Position numbers and translations under genes: made by a program. Under the pieces are notes generated by a model. It was not told where the DNA came from. It saw only the letters and a list, made by a program, of their open reading frames with translations, and did no database searches. A DNA stretch of 16,593 nucleotides from Clostridiales bacterium (GTDB lineage: Bacteria > Bacillota > Clostridia > Oscillospirales > Oscillospiraceae): contig JAHZEF010000037.1 in NCBI GenBank assembly GCA_019422005.1, positions 1 through 16,593 on the forward strand, given 5' to 3'. Positions 7,643-13,862 of the stretch are shown one piece after another (position 1 is the first letter of the stretch; each line of letters begins with the position of its first letter).

Positions 7643-7671
7643 ATTATACCTATACGGGTATATGTTGTCAA
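7643..7671 (-). promoter_or_regulatory. Consensus promoter of the metal ATPase gene
   Basis: On the minus strand, TTGACA (7671-7666), exactly 17 bases, and TATAAT (7648-7643), a full match to the sigma-A consensus. Such a strong promoter must be actively repressed to be useful for an inducible pump, and the CsoR-like operator fills its spacer. Confidence 0.85.
7645..7662. promoter_or_regulatory. CsoR-type operator within the ATPase promoter
   Basis: A palindrome of TATACC and GGTATA around the 6-base centre TATACG. It occupies the -35/-10 spacer and overlaps the -10 box. CsoR-family operators of the TACC-(G/C-rich centre)-GGTA type are established in Firmicutes, and a csoR-family gene lies just upstream, so metal-relieved repression is the expected logic. 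Confidence 0.75.
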
Positions 7672-7681
7672 GCAGCAAGAA

Positions 7682-7710
7682 ATCAGGCGGCCGGGGATCG
7701 GCCGCCTGAT
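7682..7710 (-). terminator. Intrinsic terminator after the csoR-family gene
   Basis: A perfect 12-bp stem (7682-7693 with 7699-7710) around a 5-base loop, 12 bases past the csoR stop on the leftward strand, followed by TTTCTT. The U tract is short, so some read-through into the ATPase gene is possible. It separates the two units. Confidence 0.7.
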
Positions 7711-7721
7711 GCAGAAGTTTT

Positions 7722-7997
7722 TCAGCCCATGTTGGAAAACCGTTCCACCGCCTTGGTAAACCCTTCGATGGTCTTTTCTGCGTCTCCATGTTCAATTCCG
7801 TCCCGGACACAATGCTTGATATGCCCCTCCAGAACAACCTGGCCGCATTTGTGCAGCGCAGATTTGGCAGCGTTCAGCTGAGAAAGGACGTCTTCACAGG
7901 GAACATCTTCATCAATCATTCTGTCAATTGCCTGAACCTGTCCGATAATCTTTTTCAATCTGCGATGCAGATTCTCTGAATCCATACACTGCTTCAT
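7722..7997 (-). CDS. csoR: CsoR family metal-sensing transcriptional repressor
   Basis: A 91-residue all-helical DUF156 repressor. The copper-sensor triad is present with the right spacing: Cys34, His59 and Cys63 (C-x24-H-x3-C), plus an adjacent His62. This fits CsoR rather than FrmR or RcnR, though subtype calls from sequence alone can fail. Proteins of this family bind an operator without metal and let go when Cu(I) binds. A matching operator lies in the promoter of the neighbouring P-type ATPase gene. The ATG at 7997 follows AAGGAG (8011-8006) by 8 bases. A TATAAT hexamer is present upstream at 8035-8030 on the same strand, but no -35 box is well spaced from it. Confidence 0.9.
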   Translation of the reverse strand: MKQCMDSENLHRRLKKIIGQVQAIDRMIDEDVPCEDVLSQLNAAKSALHKCGQVVLEGHIKHCVRDGIEHGDAEKTIEGFTKAVERFSNMG

Positions 7998-8050
7998 TTG
8001 GCACGCTCCTTACCGCCGCATCTGTGGTGATTATAATGTATGGTACCGTT

Positions 8051-8079
8051 GCCGCGTGCTTTTGTCAAGAACACGCGGC
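8051..8079. repeat. 8-bp inverted repeat upstream of csoR
   Basis: GCCGCGTG (8051-8058) and CACGCGGC (8072-8079) form perfect arms around 13 bases that contain TTGACA on the minus strand. The element sits between the divergent csoR and helicase genes. It has no U tail for a terminator in either direction, so it may be an operator. Function unknown. Confidence 0.5.
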
Positions 8080-8114
8080 CGGAAATCAGCCTTACAGCCG
8101 CCGCCGGATGAGAT

Positions 8115-8144
8115 TTGCTTTTCCTGCCCGGTTTGTGGTATACT
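8115..8144 (+). promoter_or_regulatory. Probable promoter of the DEAD-box helicase gene
   Basis: TTGCTT (8115-8120), an 18-base spacer and TATACT (8139-8144). A leader of about 38 bases leads to the helicase ATG. This is a moderate match to consensus. Confidence 0.5.
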
Positions 8145-8189
8145 GGATCCATGCTGAACAACGGCAAATAACAGGAATAAAGGAATCAT

Positions 8190-9584
8190 ATGACATTTCA
8201 AGATTTAAACCTGCTGCCCGCATTGCTGCGGGCGGTATCTGACATGGGATACTCGCAGCCCTCTCCCATTCAGGCGGCGGCCATCGGCCCCGTACTCCAG
8301 GGGCGCGATCTGATCGGCTGCGCCCAGACCGGCACCGGCAAAACCGCGGCCTTTGCCATCCCCATCCTTCAGCGGCTGCAGAAGCGCGTGGACAAATCCC
8401 ACAAACCCATCCGCGCGCTGATTCTGACGCCTACCCGGGAGCTGGCGCTCCAGATCCGGGACAATTTTGATCTTTACGGCAAATATCTGCCGATCCGCAG
8501 CACTGTCATTTTCGGAGGCGTCGGGCAGACGCCCCAGGTGGAGGCGCTTCAGCGCGGCGTGGACGTGCTGGTGGCAACCCCCGGCCGGCTCAATGACCTC
8601 TGCAGCCAGGGTTATATCGACCTGGGCCGCATCGAGACCTTCGTTCTGGATGAAGCCGACCGGATGCTGGACATGGGGTTCATCCACGATGTCCGCAAGG
8701 TTATCGCCCGGCTGCCGCAGCGCCGGCAGACGCTGCTGTTTTCCGCCACCATGCCGCAGGAAATCGCAGAGTTGTCCAGGCAGATCCTGCAGCGCCCGGT
8801 GCGCGTGGAGGTGACGCCGCAGTCCTCCACGGTTGAAGCCATTGAGCAGCGTCTTTACCAGGTGGACAAGCCCAACAAAAAACGGCTGCTGGCATGGCTG
8901 CTGGAGCAGCGGCAGGAGCAGACCGTGCTGGTATTCACCGCCACCAAGCATGGGGCGGACCGTGTGGTGCGGGAGCTGGGCCAGGCGGGGATTTCCGCCA
9001 TGGCCATCCACGGGAACAAGAGCCAAACCAACCGCGTCAAGGCGCTCAACGCCTTTAAAAGCGGTGAAATCCGGGTGCTCGCCGCCACCGATATCGCAGC
9101 CCGGGGAATTGACATCAGCGAGCTGCCGCTGGTTATCAACTATGACCTTCCCAATGTGCCGGAGACCTACGTCCACCGGATCGGGCGAACCGGGCGCGCC
9201 GGCCGCAGCGGGCTTGCCATCAGCTTCTGCAACTACGATGAGCTTGCATACCGGAAGGAGATTGAAAAACTCATCGGCAGGCACATCCCCGTTGTGGAGC
9301 AGCATCCGTGGCCCATGGAAATTCTGGAGCCCACGCCGAAGGCCGCGCGTCCCCAGCGCCCGCCCGGAACCGCGAAGAAACAGCCCGCGGCCGCGCAGCC
9401 GGCCGTTTCCCGGCAGGCCCCTCCGGCGCCCACTGTGAAGCCGGCCTCCCCTGCTCCCGAAGTTCCCAGGCAGCCTTCCCGCAAAATCCGCTCCGGGACG
9501 CCGGCGGTCCCCGGCCGTGTGGTAGCTTTTGCGGACGGGCGCAGGCGTTCCCGCCGGCGCAGCGGCCGCGGAAACGGCGTATAG
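8190..9584 (+). CDS. DEAD-box ATP-dependent RNA helicase (RhlE-like)
   Basis: A 464-residue RNA helicase that unwinds short duplexes with ATP, typically in ribosome assembly, RNA decay or cold adaptation. All family motifs are in order: Q-motif with Phe3 and Gln28, Walker A AQTGTGKT (45-52), PTREL (81-85), TPGR (130-133), DEAD (154-157), SAT (185-187), and HRIGRTGR (329-336). The core resembles RhlE. From about residue 385 the protein continues in a tail rich in Pro, Ala, Lys and Arg and ends in a basic RRRSRRRSGRG cluster, likely an RNA-binding extension. An AAAGGA site 5 bases before the ATG at 8190 supports the start. It stands alone between its own promoter and a strong terminator. Confidence 0.93.
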   Translation: MTFQDLNLLPALLRAVSDMGYSQPSPIQAAAIGPVLQGRDLIGCAQTGTGKTAAFAIPILQRLQKRVDKSHKPIRALILTPTRELALQIRDNFDLYGKYLPIRSTVIFGGVGQTPQVEALQRGVDVLVATPGRLNDLCSQGYIDLGRIETFVLDEADRMLDMGFIHDVRKVIARLPQRRQTLLFSATMPQEIAELSRQILQRPVRVEVTPQSSTVEAIEQRLYQVDKPNKKRLLAWLLEQRQEQTVLVFTATKHGADRVVRELGQAGISAMAIHGNKSQTNRVKALNAFKSGEIRVLAATDIAARGIDISELPLVINYDLPNVPETYVHRIGRTGRAGRSGLAISFCNYDELAYRKEIEKLIGRHIPVVEQHPWPMEILEPTPKAARPQRPPGTAKKQPAAAQPAVSRQAPPAPTVKPASPAPEVPRQPSRKIRSGTPAVPGRVVAFADGRRRSRRRSGRGNGV

Positions 9585-9652
9585 CGCCCTGCTGCCCAAA
9601 CCGCCTCCGCCCCCTCATGGCAGCCCCCGTCCTTCCCCCTGTTTTCCCAGGC

Positions 9653-9690
9653 TCCGCCCCCTCTGCCGGATGCAGAGGGGGCGGATTTTT
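9653..9690 (+). terminator. Intrinsic terminator of the helicase gene
   Basis: A perfect 14-bp GC-rich stem (9653-9666 with 9672-9685), a 5-base loop CGGAT, then TTTTT at 9686-9690. About 70 bases after the helicase stop codon. Confidence 0.9.
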
Positions 9691-9821
9691 GGAAGCTGCC
9701 CGCCTCGCTTCCCTGGGCCGGAACAGGCGGCCGGCTGCGCCGCCGCCGGCAGAAGCCGGCCGTCCTGCATTTTTGCGTCCCAAGTCCTCTTTCTAAAAAG
9801 AAAATAAATAGAAACAATTAA

Positions 9822-9848
9822 GAAAATAATATTGACAATATTATTTTC
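9822..9848. promoter_or_regulatory. 27-bp perfect palindrome over the yjbQ-family promoter -35 box
   Basis: Arms 9822-9834 and 9836-9848 are exact reverse complements around a single A at 9835. The half-site is GAAAATAATATTG. The symmetry centre lies inside the TTGACA -35 hexamer, so a bound dimer would block RNA polymerase. The odd-centred AT-rich layout recalls Fur-family or MarR-family boxes, but I cannot assign the regulator. As the 27 bases are also very AT-rich, some symmetry may be by chance, though 13 of 13 pairs is well beyond that. Confidence 0.75.
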
Positions 9849-9860
9849 AATTTTTATAAT
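9832..9860 (+). promoter_or_regulatory. Consensus promoter of the YjbQ-family gene
   Basis: TTGACA (9832-9837), a 17-base spacer and TATAAT (9855-9860), a perfect sigma-A match. An A-rich stretch lies upstream from about 9796 and could act as an UP element. The start should fall near 9867, about 60 bases before the ATG. Confidence 0.85.
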
Positions 9861-9927
9861 AACCGTATACAGCAGGTTCGCAAATCGCTGTAAAACTGCG
9901 ACATGGGTCAATCGGAGGACATACGTT

Positions 9928-10551
9928 ATGGAATTCAAGGTTTATCAAAAAGAACTGGAACTGCAGTCCAGAGGCTGGATCCCCACGTTTCACGACGTTT
10001 CAAAGGAAGTCATGGAAATCGTACAGGCATCCGGTGTAAAAAACGGAACTGTCTGCATTGCATCACACCACACCACGTGTTCCGTCATGATTCAGGAGTG
10101 CTCCCACGACATCGATTCTTTCGACCTGGAGTACCTGCAGCATGATCTGCTGGATATCATGCGCAAAATGATTCCCGACTTTGCCGAAGAGCACCAGTAC
10201 CGCCATCCCGGCCCGATCCATGCCCAGTTCGGCCGCTATGTGGAGGAACCCGGGAATCACACCAGCATGAACACGGACGGCCACCTGCGCTCCGTATTTT
10301 TCGGGCGCAGTGAAACCATGACCATCAAGGACGGCGTTCTGGACGGCGGCGAGTTTGCCCATATCTACTTTATCGACTGGGACCATGTCCGCGCCCGGCA
10401 CCGTCAGCTGAACATTACCGTCATGGGTACCACCGAGGATGTGGAGGACCGTAAATTCCATGGAGGCGAAACCATCAATACGCTGCGGAAATTCACAGAG
10501 CAGGAAAAAGCTTACATGGAGGAATTCGACCTTCAGCTCAAAAACCGGTAA
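9928..10551 (+). CDS. YjbQ/UPF0047 family protein, long form
   Basis: A 207-residue protein of the YjbQ (UPF0047) family. Members have been described as having weak thiamine-phosphate synthase activity, but the true role is unsettled. Family marks are HHTTCSVMIQE (47-57), the acidic stretch following it, a central GxxxHxRSVFFG-like strand (118-126) and the late GVLDGGEFAHIYFIDWDHVRARHRQ segment (136-160), which matches the usual motif ending in a charged tract. Usual members are about 130-140 residues; this one is about 70 longer, with extra sequence in the middle (roughly 75-115) and a charged C-terminal tail. The GGAGG site (9916-9920) fits ATG 9928; an upstream in-frame ATG lacks one. It is a single-gene unit with a consensus promoter covered by a large palindrome, so expression is probably tightly controlled. 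Confidence 0.85.
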   Translation: MEFKVYQKELELQSRGWIPTFHDVSKEVMEIVQASGVKNGTVCIASHHTTCSVMIQECSHDIDSFDLEYLQHDLLDIMRKMIPDFAEEHQYRHPGPIHAQFGRYVEEPGNHTSMNTDGHLRSVFFGRSETMTIKDGVLDGGEFAHIYFIDWDHVRARHRQLNITVMGTTEDVEDRKFHGGETINTLRKFTEQEKAYMEEFDLQLKNR

Positions 10552-10557
10552 TCCCCT

Positions 10558-10583
10558 GCGCCGGGGCCGTTGGTCCCCGGCGC
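10558..10583 (+). terminator. Possible terminator after the YjbQ-family gene
   Basis: A 9-bp GC stem, GCGCCGGGG (10558-10566) with CCCCGGCGC (10575-10583), around an 8-base loop, 7 bases past the stop. The following TTTT at 10593-10596 is displaced, so efficiency is uncertain. Confidence 0.5.
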
Positions 10584-10610
10584 GTTCCGCCCTTTTGGTT
10601 CATTCCCGCT

Positions 10611-10641
10611 CCCGGAAGCCGTCTGTCACACGGTTTCCGGG
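10611..10641 (+). terminator. Second hairpin, possible tandem terminator
   Basis: A 12-bp stem with one G-U pair (10611-10622 with 10630-10641), a 7-base loop, then ATTTCT. It lies directly upstream of the next promoter and would insulate it. Confidence 0.5.
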
Positions 10642-10661
10642 ATTTCTGCAGCCGTGAGCGC

Positions 10662-10690
10662 TTGTATCCCGGCCCTTTTTCTGGTAAAAT
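10662..10690 (+). promoter_or_regulatory. Probable promoter of the HAD hydrolase gene
   Basis: TTGTAT (10662-10667), a 17-base spacer and TAAAAT (10685-10690). This implies a GC-rich 5' leader of about 130 bases before the hydrolase ATG, in which I see no recognisable riboswitch. Confidence 0.5.
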
Positions 10691-10828
10691 CAAGAGCGGG
10701 GCCGGCAGGAGCCTTTGGGAAGCCGCCCGCGCAGGCAGGTGGCGGGGTTCCTCCGTACTTCCATCCGTCAGGCTTTGCCGCCGGCGGCCCCCCCGGCAAA
10801 CTGAATTGTTCGAAACCGGGAGACGCCT

Positions 10829-11485
10829 ATGCTGAAATTTCAATGTCTTGCGCTGGATCACGACGATACCGTGGTCCGCAGCACCCCCACGGTCAATTAT
10901 CCGGCGGTCCGCCGGGCTGCAGCCCAGCTCCGGCCCGGTCTGGACTTCACCCTGGAGCAGTTTGCCCTTTGGAATTTTTCCCCGGGCTTTCAGGCTCTGA
11001 TGGACGACATCTGGCAGCTGACCCCGCAGGAGCAGGATTGGCTGTACCGGCAATGGCTGCAGTATGCCATGCAGCATATGCCGCCCCTCTATCCCGGCTT
11101 TGACCGGCTGCTCCGCCGTCACCGCGCGCTGGGCGGGCGGCTGGTGGTAATCTCCCATTCCTGCCGGGAAAATATTCTGCGGGATTACCGGGAGCAGCTG
11201 GGCTTTGAACCCGACCTGATTTTTGGCTGGGAACTGCCGGAGGATCAGCGCAAACCGCATCCCTATCCGCTGCTGGAGACAATGCGCCGCCTCCGGCTGC
11301 CTCCGCAGCAGATTCTGATGGTCGACGATCTCCGCCCCGGCTGTGATATGGCGGCTGCCTGCGGGGTCCCCTTTGCCGGAGCCGGCTGGAGCCATGACCT
11401 TCCGGAGATCGAGTCCTATCTGCGCAGAAACGGCACCTTTTATTTCAAAACGGCAGATGCATTGGAACAGTTTCTTTTTGGATAA
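10829..11485 (+). CDS. HAD superfamily hydrolase (phosphatase-like)
   Basis: A 218-residue cytoplasmic HAD hydrolase, probably a small-molecule phosphatase. Motif I is LDHDDT, with nucleophile Asp10 and acid Asp12; motif II is the Ser109 in VVISHS; motif III Lys142 in RKPHPYPL; motif IV Asp166-Asp167 in MVDDLRPG. A helical cap lies between motifs I and II (about 20-95), as in the phosphoglycolate phosphatase-like group. Substrate cannot be assigned. GGGAG (10818-10822) precedes the ATG by 6 bases. It lies upstream of smpB, with an extended -10 promoter straddling its stop codon, so the two may be only partly co-transcribed. Confidence 0.85.
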   Translation: MLKFQCLALDHDDTVVRSTPTVNYPAVRRAAAQLRPGLDFTLEQFALWNFSPGFQALMDDIWQLTPQEQDWLYRQWLQYAMQHMPPLYPGFDRLLRRHRALGGRLVVISHSCRENILRDYREQLGFEPDLIFGWELPEDQRKPHPYPLLETMRRLRLPPQQILMVDDLRPGCDMAAACGVPFAGAGWSHDLPEIESYLRRNGTFYFKTADALEQFLFG

Positions 11486-11490
11486 ACTTG

Positions 11491-11499
11491 TGTTATAAT
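11491..11499 (+). promoter_or_regulatory. Extended -10 promoter of smpB
   Basis: TGT followed by TATAAT (11494-11499), a full extended -10 element (TGnTATAAT). The -35 position (TTTCTT) is poor, as is common for this promoter type. The start near 11506 leaves a leader of about 19 bases to the smpB ATG. Confidence 0.65.
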
Positions 11500-11524
11500 A
11501 GCTCCGCAAAGGACGGTGAATCCA

Positions 11525-11989
11525 ATGGAGGCAAAGGGCGTCAAGGTCGCAGCCCGAAACCAAAAGGCTTTTCACGACTATTTCGTGGAAGAGCGCTTCG
11601 AGGCCGGTATCGAACTGGCCGGTACTGAGGTCAAATCCATTCGTCAGGGCACGCTGAACCTGAAGGACGCCTGGTGCTCCATCCGGGACGGCGAGGTCTG
11701 GCTGCGCCAAATGCATATCAGCCCCTATGAAAAGGGCAACATTTTCAATAAAGATCCCATGCGTCCCCGCCGGCTGCTGATGCACAAGCGGGAAATCAAC
11801 CGGCTTTACAGCCAGATCAAGCAGGACGGTTACTCGCTGATCCCCCTGTCCGTTTATTTCAGGCATGCCCGCGTCAAGGTGGAAATCGCGCTGTGCAAGG
11901 GCAAAAAGCTTTACGACAAGCGGGACGCCGCCGCCCGGAAAGACGCCAGGCGCCAAATGGACAGAGCCCTAAAAGAAAGGAATCATTAA
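11525..11989 (+). CDS. smpB: SsrA-binding protein SmpB
   Basis: A 154-residue RNA-binding protein that escorts tmRNA to stalled ribosomes in trans-translation. The OB-fold core carries the family segments AARNQKAFHDYFVEERFEAGI, GTEVKSIRQG (34-43), NLKDAW, HISPYEKGN and FRHARVKVEIALCKGKKLYDKR. The basic C-terminal tail (about 131-154, ending ALKERNH) is the part that enters the mRNA channel. Length is standard. A GTG at 11516 is in frame, but ATG 11525 has better spacing from the AAAGGA and GGTGA motifs. The ppi gene follows after 3 bases and the SDR gene after it, so the three form an operon, and the tmRNA gene itself follows 1.4 kb downstream. Confidence 0.96.
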   Translation: MEAKGVKVAARNQKAFHDYFVEERFEAGIELAGTEVKSIRQGTLNLKDAWCSIRDGEVWLRQMHISPYEKGNIFNKDPMRPRRLLMHKREINRLYSQIKQDGYSLIPLSVYFRHARVKVEIALCKGKKLYDKRDAAARKDARRQMDRALKERNH

Positions 11990-11992
11990 ATT

Positions 11993-12529
11993 ATGGAACA
12001 TCCCATTGTAACCATCGAAATGCAGGACGGCGGGAGGATTGTCTGCGAACTGTACCCGGAAACTGCTCCGCAGTCTGTCCGCAACTTCCTCTCCCTGGCA
12101 TCCAAAGGCTTTTATGACGGCCTGATCTTCCATCGCGTCATCTCCGGCTTCATGATCCAGGGCGGCTGCCCGCAGGGTACCGGTATGGGCGGCCCCGGTT
12201 ACTGCATCAAGGGGGAATTCCAGCTCAACGGCGTGAGCAACGGCCTCTCCCACAAGCGCGGCGTGCTTTCCATGGCCCGCGCGCAGTCTCCCGATTCCGC
12301 CGGAAGCCAGTTCTTCATCATGCATGCCGACGGCGAATTTCTGGACGGCCAATACGCTGCGTTCGGCAAGGTGCTCTCCGGTATGGAGGTTGTCGATGCC
12401 ATTGCCGCCGTCTCCACAGATCGCAACGACCGTCCCAAAACGGAGCAGAAAATCAAAACCGTCACCGTGGATACCAGGGGGCAAACCTTCCCTGAACCTG
12501 AAAAGCTGGCGGATCCGTACCACAGGTAA
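11993..12529 (+). CDS. Cyclophilin-type peptidyl-prolyl cis-trans isomerase
   Basis: A 178-residue cytoplasmic (no signal peptide) cyclophilin that catalyses cis-trans isomerisation of proline bonds during protein folding. Active-site residues seen: Arg48, Phe53 and Gln56 in FHRVISGFMIQGG, and Phe108 in SQFFIMHAD. The Trp that confers cyclosporin A binding in human CypA is Phe116 here, as in many bacterial forms, and the catalytic-site His of CypA is Tyr121. It starts 3 bases after the smpB stop, with AAAGGAA inside the smpB end as ribosome site, and is probably co-translated with it. A C-terminal extension (about 140-178) includes a charged strand and a short tail. Confidence 0.93.
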   Translation: MEHPIVTIEMQDGGRIVCELYPETAPQSVRNFLSLASKGFYDGLIFHRVISGFMIQGGCPQGTGMGGPGYCIKGEFQLNGVSNGLSHKRGVLSMARAQSPDSAGSQFFIMHADGEFLDGQYAAFGKVLSGMEVVDAIAAVSTDRNDRPKTEQKIKTVTVDTRGQTFPEPEKLADPYHR

Positions 12530-12531
12530 CC

Positions 12532-13293
12532 ATGAAGCACATCGCATTGATCACCGGGGCTTCCAAAGGGCTGGGGCGCGCCCTGACGGTTGCCGCCGCT
12601 GCGGCCATGCCGGAACTGGACGAACTGTGGCTTCTTTCCCGCAATATGGTCGTTTCCGAAGATCTGACCGCCGCCTGCGGCGGCAAAGTGCTCCGCGCCA
12701 TCTGTCTGGATCTGTATGATCCTGCTTCCTTCGGCGCGCTGCGGGAGCAGCTTGCCGAGGGCGGCGTCCGGATTTCCCTTCTGATCAACAACGCCGGTTG
12801 CGGTTATCTGGGCGAGGTCGGCGGCAGCCCTGCCTATCAGATTGCAGCCATGACGGAGCTCAACATCCGCGCCATGTCTCTGGTCACCAATCTGTCTCCC
12901 CCCTATCTGCAGGAAGGCGGCCATATCATCAACATTTCTTCCATTGCGTCTTTCTGCCCCACGGCGCGCATGACCGTCTACAGCGCCTCAAAAGCTTACG
13001 TCACCGCCTTCAGCCGCGGACTTCGGGAAGAACTCCTGACAAGAAATATCTCAGTTACGGCAGTCTGTCCGGGGCCGATGGCAACAGATTTCCTGGAAAC
13101 CGGCGGGATCCGCGGAAATTCCAAGACGTTCTCCCGGCTGCCTTACTGCAGCCCCGATCAGGTTGCCGCCGGCGCGCTGAAAGCCGCCCTGCGCGGTAGG
13201 GCGATGTATACGCCCCGCGCCCTGTATAAGCTGTACCGGGTGCTGTCCAAGCTTCTTCCCGCTGCCGTGATGGTAAAGCTGGCAAAGGTATAG
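12532..13293 (+). CDS. SDR family NAD(P)-dependent oxidoreductase
   Basis: A 253-residue short-chain dehydrogenase/reductase of the classical type. Cofactor motif TGASKGLG at 8-15, structural NNAG at 86-89, and the catalytic tetrad Asn111, Ser137, Tyr150 and Lys154 (YSASK) are all present, as is the PGPMATDF segment after them. The C-terminal third (RGRAMYTPRALYKLYRVLSKLLP) is basic and amphipathic, as in DltE-like or acyl-reductase-like SDRs, so a lipid or hydrophobic substrate is possible. The start overlaps nothing but comes 2 bases after the cyclophilin stop, with only a weak AGG, suggesting translational coupling. The substrate is not assignable. Confidence 0.9.
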   Translation: MKHIALITGASKGLGRALTVAAAAAMPELDELWLLSRNMVVSEDLTAACGGKVLRAICLDLYDPASFGALREQLAEGGVRISLLINNAGCGYLGEVGGSPAYQIAAMTELNIRAMSLVTNLSPPYLQEGGHIINISSIASFCPTARMTVYSASKAYVTAFSRGLREELLTRNISVTAVCPGPMATDFLETGGIRGNSKTFSRLPYCSPDQVAAGALKAALRGRAMYTPRALYKLYRVLSKLLPAAVMVKLAKV

Positions 13294-13318
13294 CCGCTTT
13301 GGCCCTCGATCCCATCTA

Positions 13319-13337
13319 TGTCAAGTTTCGCTTGACA
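13319..13337. repeat. Inverted repeat over the ssrA -35 box
   Basis: TGTCAAG (13319-13325) and CTTGACA (13331-13337) form a perfect 7-bp inverted repeat around TTTCG. The right arm contains the ssrA -35 hexamer. As RNA it is a short hairpin followed by TTT, so it might also serve as a weak terminator for the SDR gene. Confidence 0.5.
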
Positions 13338-13359
13338 TTTCTGCAAAACATGATAAAAT
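13332..13359 (+). promoter_or_regulatory. Promoter of ssrA
   Basis: TTGACA (13332-13337), a 16-base spacer and TAAAAT (13354-13359) preceded by TGA, an extended -10. It would give a precursor of about 50 bases before the mature tmRNA end. That leader contains a 7-bp stem (13390-13396 with 13404-13410) just before the processing site. Confidence 0.75.
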
Positions 13360-13416
13360 GCCTTATCCCCTGATTTTCCGGATCCGTTACCTGCCGTCTC
13401 CGGCGGCAGGCATTCT

Positions 13417-13764
13417 GGGGGCGTACCGGTTTCGACGGGGGCAGTGAGGCTGGAATAGCGAGCAGAGGCGCCTGGCCTCTATAAAACGGGTACTTTTTTA
13501 AACTTAACTGACAACAATCAAGTTGCCCTGGCTGCCTAATTAGGCGCCCGTCCCACCCGGAAGGACCACGAGCCGGGCTGGGGCGTCGATGAGTGGTGCA
13601 CGTGCGTATGGTAAGCTTTGCCCATACCATGAATCATGAAGCTACCAAGCCGTAAAGGGTGTCATTTCCCGCTGCGGTAAGGGAATGTAAAGAAATGACT
13701 GCGCTCGGAGAAGTTCCTGTCAAGCTGCTTTCGGACGCGGGTTCAACTCCCGCCGCCTCCACCA
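13417..13764 (+). ncRNA. ssrA: Transfer-messenger RNA (tmRNA)
   Basis: A 348-base one-piece tmRNA. The 5' end GGGGGCG (13417-13423) pairs over 7 bases (one G-U) with CGCCTCC (13754-13760), followed by an encoded ACCA end. The signature GGTTTCGACGGGG lies next to the 5' arm, and the T-arm GCGGGTTCAACTCCCGC lies near the 3' end. Between are the pseudoknot regions and the tag reading frame ending ALAA-stop at 13539, whose stop lies in the GCCTAATTAGGC stem as usual. With SmpB it rescues stalled ribosomes and tags the nascent chain for proteolysis. It lies in the same direction as smpB. Its 3' end borders a segment of foreign composition, which fits its known use as an integration site. Confidence 0.97.
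13507..13539 (+). other. tmRNA proteolysis-tag reading frame
   Basis: In-frame codons give TDNNQVALAA then TAA (13537-13539). The C-terminal ALAA is the normal degradation signal. Most bacterial tags begin with an Ala or Gly resume codon; here the in-frame codons upstream of GAC are ACT, TTA, AAC and TTA, so the resume codon appears to be ACT (Thr) or GAC itself. The exact resume position is inferred. Confidence 0.6.
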
Positions 13765-13806
13765 AAGCGACCCTAGACGAACTCAAATCGTCAATGGTCA
13801 CATCAG

Positions 13807-13843
13807 AATGGCTGTCCTGTGTATTGTACAGGACAGTCATTTT
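13807..13843 (+). terminator. Intrinsic terminator of ssrA
   Basis: A 13-14-bp stem with one G-U pair (13807-13820 with 13828-13841), a 7-base loop, and TTTT at its end. It is 43 bases past the tmRNA 3' end. Confidence 0.8.
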
Positions 13844-13862
13844 GTCGTTATAGAGGTAAATT

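Noticed and set aside
8030..8068. TTGACA and TATAAT on the minus strand upstream of csoR
   Set aside because: The hexamers are 27 bases apart, too far for a sigma-A promoter and beyond the 19-20 bases of MerR-type promoters. The TATAAT may still be the -10 box of csoR with a poor -35.
10691..10828. Long GC-rich leader of the HAD gene as a riboswitch
   Set aside because: No conserved aptamer motif could be recognised by eye.
13776..13792. GACGA/TCGTC inverted repeat just after tmRNA as a recombination core
   Set aside because: Only 5-bp arms, with no second copy in the window. It is too weak to call an attachment site.
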